From Parus major (taxonomy: Eukaryota; Chordata; Aves; Passeriformes; Paridae), in assembly GCF_001522545.3 (NCBI RefSeq), contig NC_031768.1, positions 90,568,230 to 90,632,229 of the forward strand: a stretch of DNA of 64,000 nucleotides. The letters run 5' to 3'. How positions within the stretch are numbered: position 1 is the stretch's first letter; the number at the start of each line of letters is the position of its first letter. Position numbers and translations under genes: made by a program. Positions 59,886-64,000 of the stretch are shown here, one piece after another. The notes beneath the pieces are model-generated. The model saw nothing but the letters and a program-made list of their open reading frames with translations. It did no database searches and was not told the origin of the DNA.

Positions 59886-62800
59886 GAGTGCCCCAGGAGC
59901 ATCTCTGTACCTGTGGGAGGCACAGGACTGGAGGTATCAACCCCTTTGCACCTGCAGCTAGGAGTTAATAGGATTAGCCTGAGGTTTTAAAAGAGCTGCT
60001 GTTAAAGGCTTTTGTGTTAGCTGAACATGTGGGTTACTCATGGCACCTTGCTCTGCATTCTGGGGGGTTTTGGGGGGAAGGAATCAGAGTGACCGTGTGT
60101 ACTGAGGAGCTGCTAGAGGGTATTATCTTGCCACAGATGGTGTCATTCCTGCAAGTAAAGCAACCAAGGGGAACAGGAATTGGACGTTGAGGTCACAGAA
60201 GGAAACAACATGAGGCACCGCTTACACGCTGGGAGCAAATATTAAGAGATACTAAGGTTTGACTCATGAGGAGATAAAGCAGTCATCTGACACCACCACA
60301 CATCACCTATGCCTGGCAGGGACAGAGAGAGGGAGGGTGGTGGGAATGAGGGGACAATAACAGGCACATTCTGCCCTATTGTTGTTGTCCTATTAGTCAA
60401 AATTTCTAGAAGAATGATGGGAATGACGGGACCACTGTGTGGATGTTGCACAGGGGCCGAGATGGGCTGGGCAGTGTGAGTGTGATGACACCATGCTCAC
60501 AAGGACAGCCATTGCTGCCTGGGTATGTGCTCTGAGCATTCCTACTGCAATGCCTGGGTATCCTGAGGAGAGCTTCTTGTGTGGGAGGGCTCCTCGCGGT
60601 TAGCAGCGTGTGAGGGAGGGAGCCGTGTTGGAAGGGAAGAAAACACTGAGCACAGAAGCATTTCTCCTCCAAGTGTGCAGCATGAGGTCTTGGAGAAGTG
60701 GAACAAAGAAGGCAGATGTGACAGGCAGAGGAATAATAGGGGGAAAAAAAGCAGCTGTGAAAATAACTCATAGTGTTTAATGTGTGGGAGAAAGGATATG
60801 GATGTTTCCAGGTACTCTGGACACTTGGTCCAGCCTTTCACATAGCAGGAGAGTGCAGTGGCTGGCATGGGTGGGCATACCAGCCTCCAAGAAGAGTTTG
60901 TGCTCTGCCAGAGCTCTAGTCCTGTTTTATCTGCCTTGGAGCATCTCTGCTCTGTCTGTACAGGCCAGGTCTAGGTCCAGCCGTGCCACTCAGCTCCCAG
61001 GGCACACTTAGCGGGGACAGATTACTGCAAAGGTGATGCTGCTGCGCCTTTAAGCCATTGCATGCCTGACAAATTGCTTTTGCTGTGACAGGTCCACCCA
61101 GCCTGCCCTGACCCAGCCCCCCAAGCAGGTATATACTGCTGTTTGTATCCTGCACTGATGCAGAGAGACTGAATCTCTGCTTCTGCTGGCTAGCAAATGT
61201 CTCACTGGGGGATTGTCACAGAGTGCACCAAATAAAAGAGAGAGAAGAAAGAAAATAAGCCTTATGTTCAGACCACCTTCTGGCTCAGGAAAGTTCAGGA
61301 GGTTTCAAAACAACCTTCTCCTTGCAGAAATCCTGAATCTCCCAACTGAGCTAGCACTGGTGAGACACAAAGCCATAAATCAAGCTCTGGCTCCTTTTGA
61401 AAGAACTGAAGGGGGTTTTTTTTTCCATCTCTGAATTTCTATTTTATGATGGAATCCAGGAGGGCTTTGCACAGCAAGCCTGCATAATGCTGTAGAAAAT
61501 CAGGATACACACAAGAGCAAGCTCCAGAAGAATGCCCCCGAGATGTTCCAGGTCAGCAGACCAGAACAAGCTCAAGGTTTGTTCACTGCTAAGGTGATGT
61601 GGAATGGTTTGGGGAACAGGCTGACCCTGGAGTAGCCATGGTCTGTTTCCCCCACCCTTTGCTTCTGCCTCACTGGTTGTGCTCTGCTCAGATTGTGAAC
61701 TGTCCCTATTGTGTTTCCTGTTGCACCCCTTGTCCCCACAGTGAGCCACCTGTAGGCACAGGCAAAAGAGAAAACACAGTTGTGTCTTCCCAGGGCTGTT
61801 TGGCAGCTGTCCTTGTGCATGGACAATGCATGAGGGTTTTAAGCATTTCTCACCCTTTGAGCTGCCCTTTCTACCACCCCGGAGCAGCAGTTAGTGGTCA
61901 TGTGGAGAGGAATAGGGTGGTAGATTGAAAGTTAAATTATGCAGTTCATCCTGTGTAGAGAGTGGAGGCAAACACACACAGTTTGGGAATAGTTTATTTT
62001 TCAAGATGGATCTCCTAGAAAGGAGCAGCTGAAACCCTAAATTTAAGTGGCTGCTTACAGCCATCCATGTGATGATGCTTTGTCAAAGCTCAGCTCTTCC
62101 TACAGCTCACCAGGATCCCTTTTGCCTTATCCACCACATTTGTATGTGCAAATCAGTGCAATTTCACAGGTTTACTGAGGACTGCTTTGTATGATCTCCC
62201 TGCACAGAGTTCACTGCTCCAAAATGCACCCGTGCCACCAAGTCAGCATTTACACAGCAAGCTTGTTTTCAGTCTGCTGCAAACAACATATTTCTGCAAA
62301 GATCTACAGTTTGGCGGCACAAACTGTTGTAGATTTTTGGAGCATGGTGGCTTTTGCTTGATGAAGAGAAGTAAAAAAACAGACACGCGTGAAAATAGAG
62401 ATGTATGTACATGAACACGTGGTCCTAGCCACAAAAAAAGGTTTTGAAGTGGCTGCACTGACCCAGCTGGTGTAGGTTTGGATCTATAATTGCAGTGGTT
62501 CTCATGACACTTCCTCTTTCCAAAAGCTTTTTGGCAGAGACAATGTAGCTGGCAGGAACGACAGTGTGAAATGAAGATAAATGAAGAATATGGGCACATG
62601 GATCCCTAGAAGGAGGCTGGGTTGATGTTGATGCAGATGCAAATTTTCAGGTACTGTTTTTCCTTCTCTGTAACTAGAATAGCAACAACACAAAGAGAAA
62701 CTGAAGTAAGCAGCTGAGGAAAAAAACAGCCCTGCATTTAGTATGTCAGCTTAGGGTTTAAGAGAGCCTGGTTCATGCCCTGCTTCTCCTGTAAAATGGT

Positions 62801-63404
62801 GTTTAGTTGCCTTGAAAAAGAAGAGGCACCCTGCCCTTTCTCTTCTGGGCCTCACTTTATGAGGCTCTGAGCATATTTTGACATGTAGTTAAAAGCACGT
62901 GTACCATTCTGGCCAGTACTGAAATGGAGGCTACAGCCTGGTGTCTCCTGTCTAAGAGTACAGATGGCACTAGCACAGGGCATGGCTTTTTGTGGCCCTG
63001 CTGCTTCTGATGGACAGGAATCAGTGCATGTCCAGAGCTGCTGTGAAAGGACTTTTGTCTAGGAGGATTGGTACTATGAAGCTGTGGAGGCTCGCTCAAC
63101 AACTGAAAAGTAAGTAATTCTATAAACAGTAGATGGGTGTTTAGGAGATGAATTTCTGTTAGTTGCCCATAGTCATTTGACAGTTATTTTGTGACATGGG
63201 AAGTGAGAGGGATGCTCACCATGTGCAATTCCCCATCCAGTGGAATATGCAGACAGGTGAAGTCCCTGCAAAGCTGAATTCCCTTGTCAGATTTTATGCC
63301 ATCCAGATGTACCTGTTTGAATCATTTCAGGAAAACATCTGCACAATGGGAAGCTTCCCTCTACTCTCCTCTGTCCTCCCCAAGAATTGTATGCAGAAAT
63401 GCAA
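59886..63404. other. Unique stretch, no gene recognised
   Basis: No transposon is recognised. A moderately GC-rich segment at 60960-61140 contains a few CpGs and E-box-like words. Overlapping minus-strand frames at 60406-60868 and 61444-61826 are uninformative. Confidence 0.5.
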
Positions 63405-63446
63405 AATCTCCTTTTTACAGGGACAATTTGGTTCTGCTGTAAGTAT
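63405..63446 (+). other. Possible 18-nt microexon with strong splice sites
   Basis: CTCCTTTTTACAG (ending at 63420) is a good 3' splice site and GTAAGTAT (63439-63446) a strong 5' splice site. Between them are 18 bases, a multiple of three, encoding Gly-Gln-Phe-Gly-Ser-Ala in the open frame. Two TGC words lie 20-30 bases upstream of the acceptor. No neighbouring exon is recognised, so this may be chance. Confidence 0.2.
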
Positions 63447-64000
63447 TTTAATATTATTATGGGTCAGTCAGGTTCTAACTAACTTTAATTAGCAGCTTTC
63501 TTTAATTAGTAAGTTACATATATGAGATGTCATGAAAATAAGATACATCCAGTCTCATCCTGCTCATGGTTGTTTCATCAACAGGGCAAAGACATCTGTC
63601 CCCACACATAGGCTATTTTTTGGTGGAGAAGCAGGTTTGATCTTTTGAGTCAAATGATCCCTTCAAGGGAAGATCAGTAAAATAGAATTCCACGGTATTA
63701 TCAAACTGAACTCACAGCAAGGGAGGAGGCAGGTATAGGTGAGTTGCAGATCATGGATTCCTTTTTCTCTTGAATGAAATTCTCTGAGTGCATTAGAAAT
63801 TTCTGAGATTGTCCAACTTTCCACAAGATCCATCTTGTTACTAAAATTGCCTTTAATTTTTTGTTGTTTGCCCTGTGGCAGGTGCTAGTATGTACAGTAC
63901 TTTACATAATCCTTAAGCCTTCTAACTTCTTTCAGATTAGTGCAAAATAGGGATTTTTTTAAATTTTTTTTGTCAGTGTCAGCAAGCACAGTTCAATTTC
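63447..64000. other. AT-rich stretch at window end
   Basis: Contains TTTAATTAG repeats near 63483-63507 and T runs near 63954-63970. No gene or transposon is recognised. Confidence 0.5.

Noticed and set aside
1..64000. CRISPR arrays, operons, riboswitches, prophage or other prokaryotic features
   Set aside because: The sequence is vertebrate in character. No direct-repeat array with regular spacers and no gene clusters exist.

Overview
This window reads as vertebrate, and specifically bird, intergenic or intronic DNA. The main reason is its transposon content: CR1-group LINE fragments ending in the typical avian 3' tail, and three solo LTRs of avian endogenous retrovirus type. Repeat density is low, base composition leans AT, and no open frame looks like a real protein. 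I recognise no protein-coding gene, tRNA, rRNA or known microRNA. The only recognisable protein remnants are decayed reverse-transcriptase pieces inside LINEs. Family names come from remembered consensus patterns, not from a database search.

Layout. Bases 1-9885 are mostly unique, with pyrimidine-rich tracts around a short CpG-dense patch (5725-5955). At 9886-11860 there are two MIR/L2-like ancient retroposon fragments and two CR1 fragments facing each other tail to tail. At 12.8-16.5 kb there is a cluster of candidate conserved non-coding elements, including a diverged duplicate pair (14033-14165 and 16250-16390) whose second copy sits among inverted repeats. An LTR lies at 21901-22447 and a CR1 3' end at 27838-28065. 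Next come an octamer-rich candidate enhancer (29820-30480), a GGAA/GGCA-type microsatellite broken by a 230-base assembly gap (30721-31094), a CpG-retaining block (31950-32330) and an old CR1/L3-like LINE of about 1 kb (32575-33600). A near-complete solo LTR (35426-36451) has a perfect 5-bp target duplication. The stretch from 36.5 to 55.2 kb is almost free of recognised repeats and holds a sequence matching a recursive splice site (42244-42267). At 55256-56905 a CR1 copy is split by a younger LTR that carries a 4-bp target duplication. The last 7 kb are unique, with candidate regulatory blocks at 57240-57800 and 59615-59885 and a possible 18-nt microexon near 63.43 kb.

Interpretation. All three LTRs are on the minus strand, and the recursive-splice motif and the microexon candidate are on the plus strand. 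Together this weakly suggests that the window could be part of a very long plus-strand intron; a gene desert is the alternative. No new multi-gene system is visible. The best leads are the duplicated non-coding element, the recursive-splice motif and the nested LTR-in-CR1 insertion.
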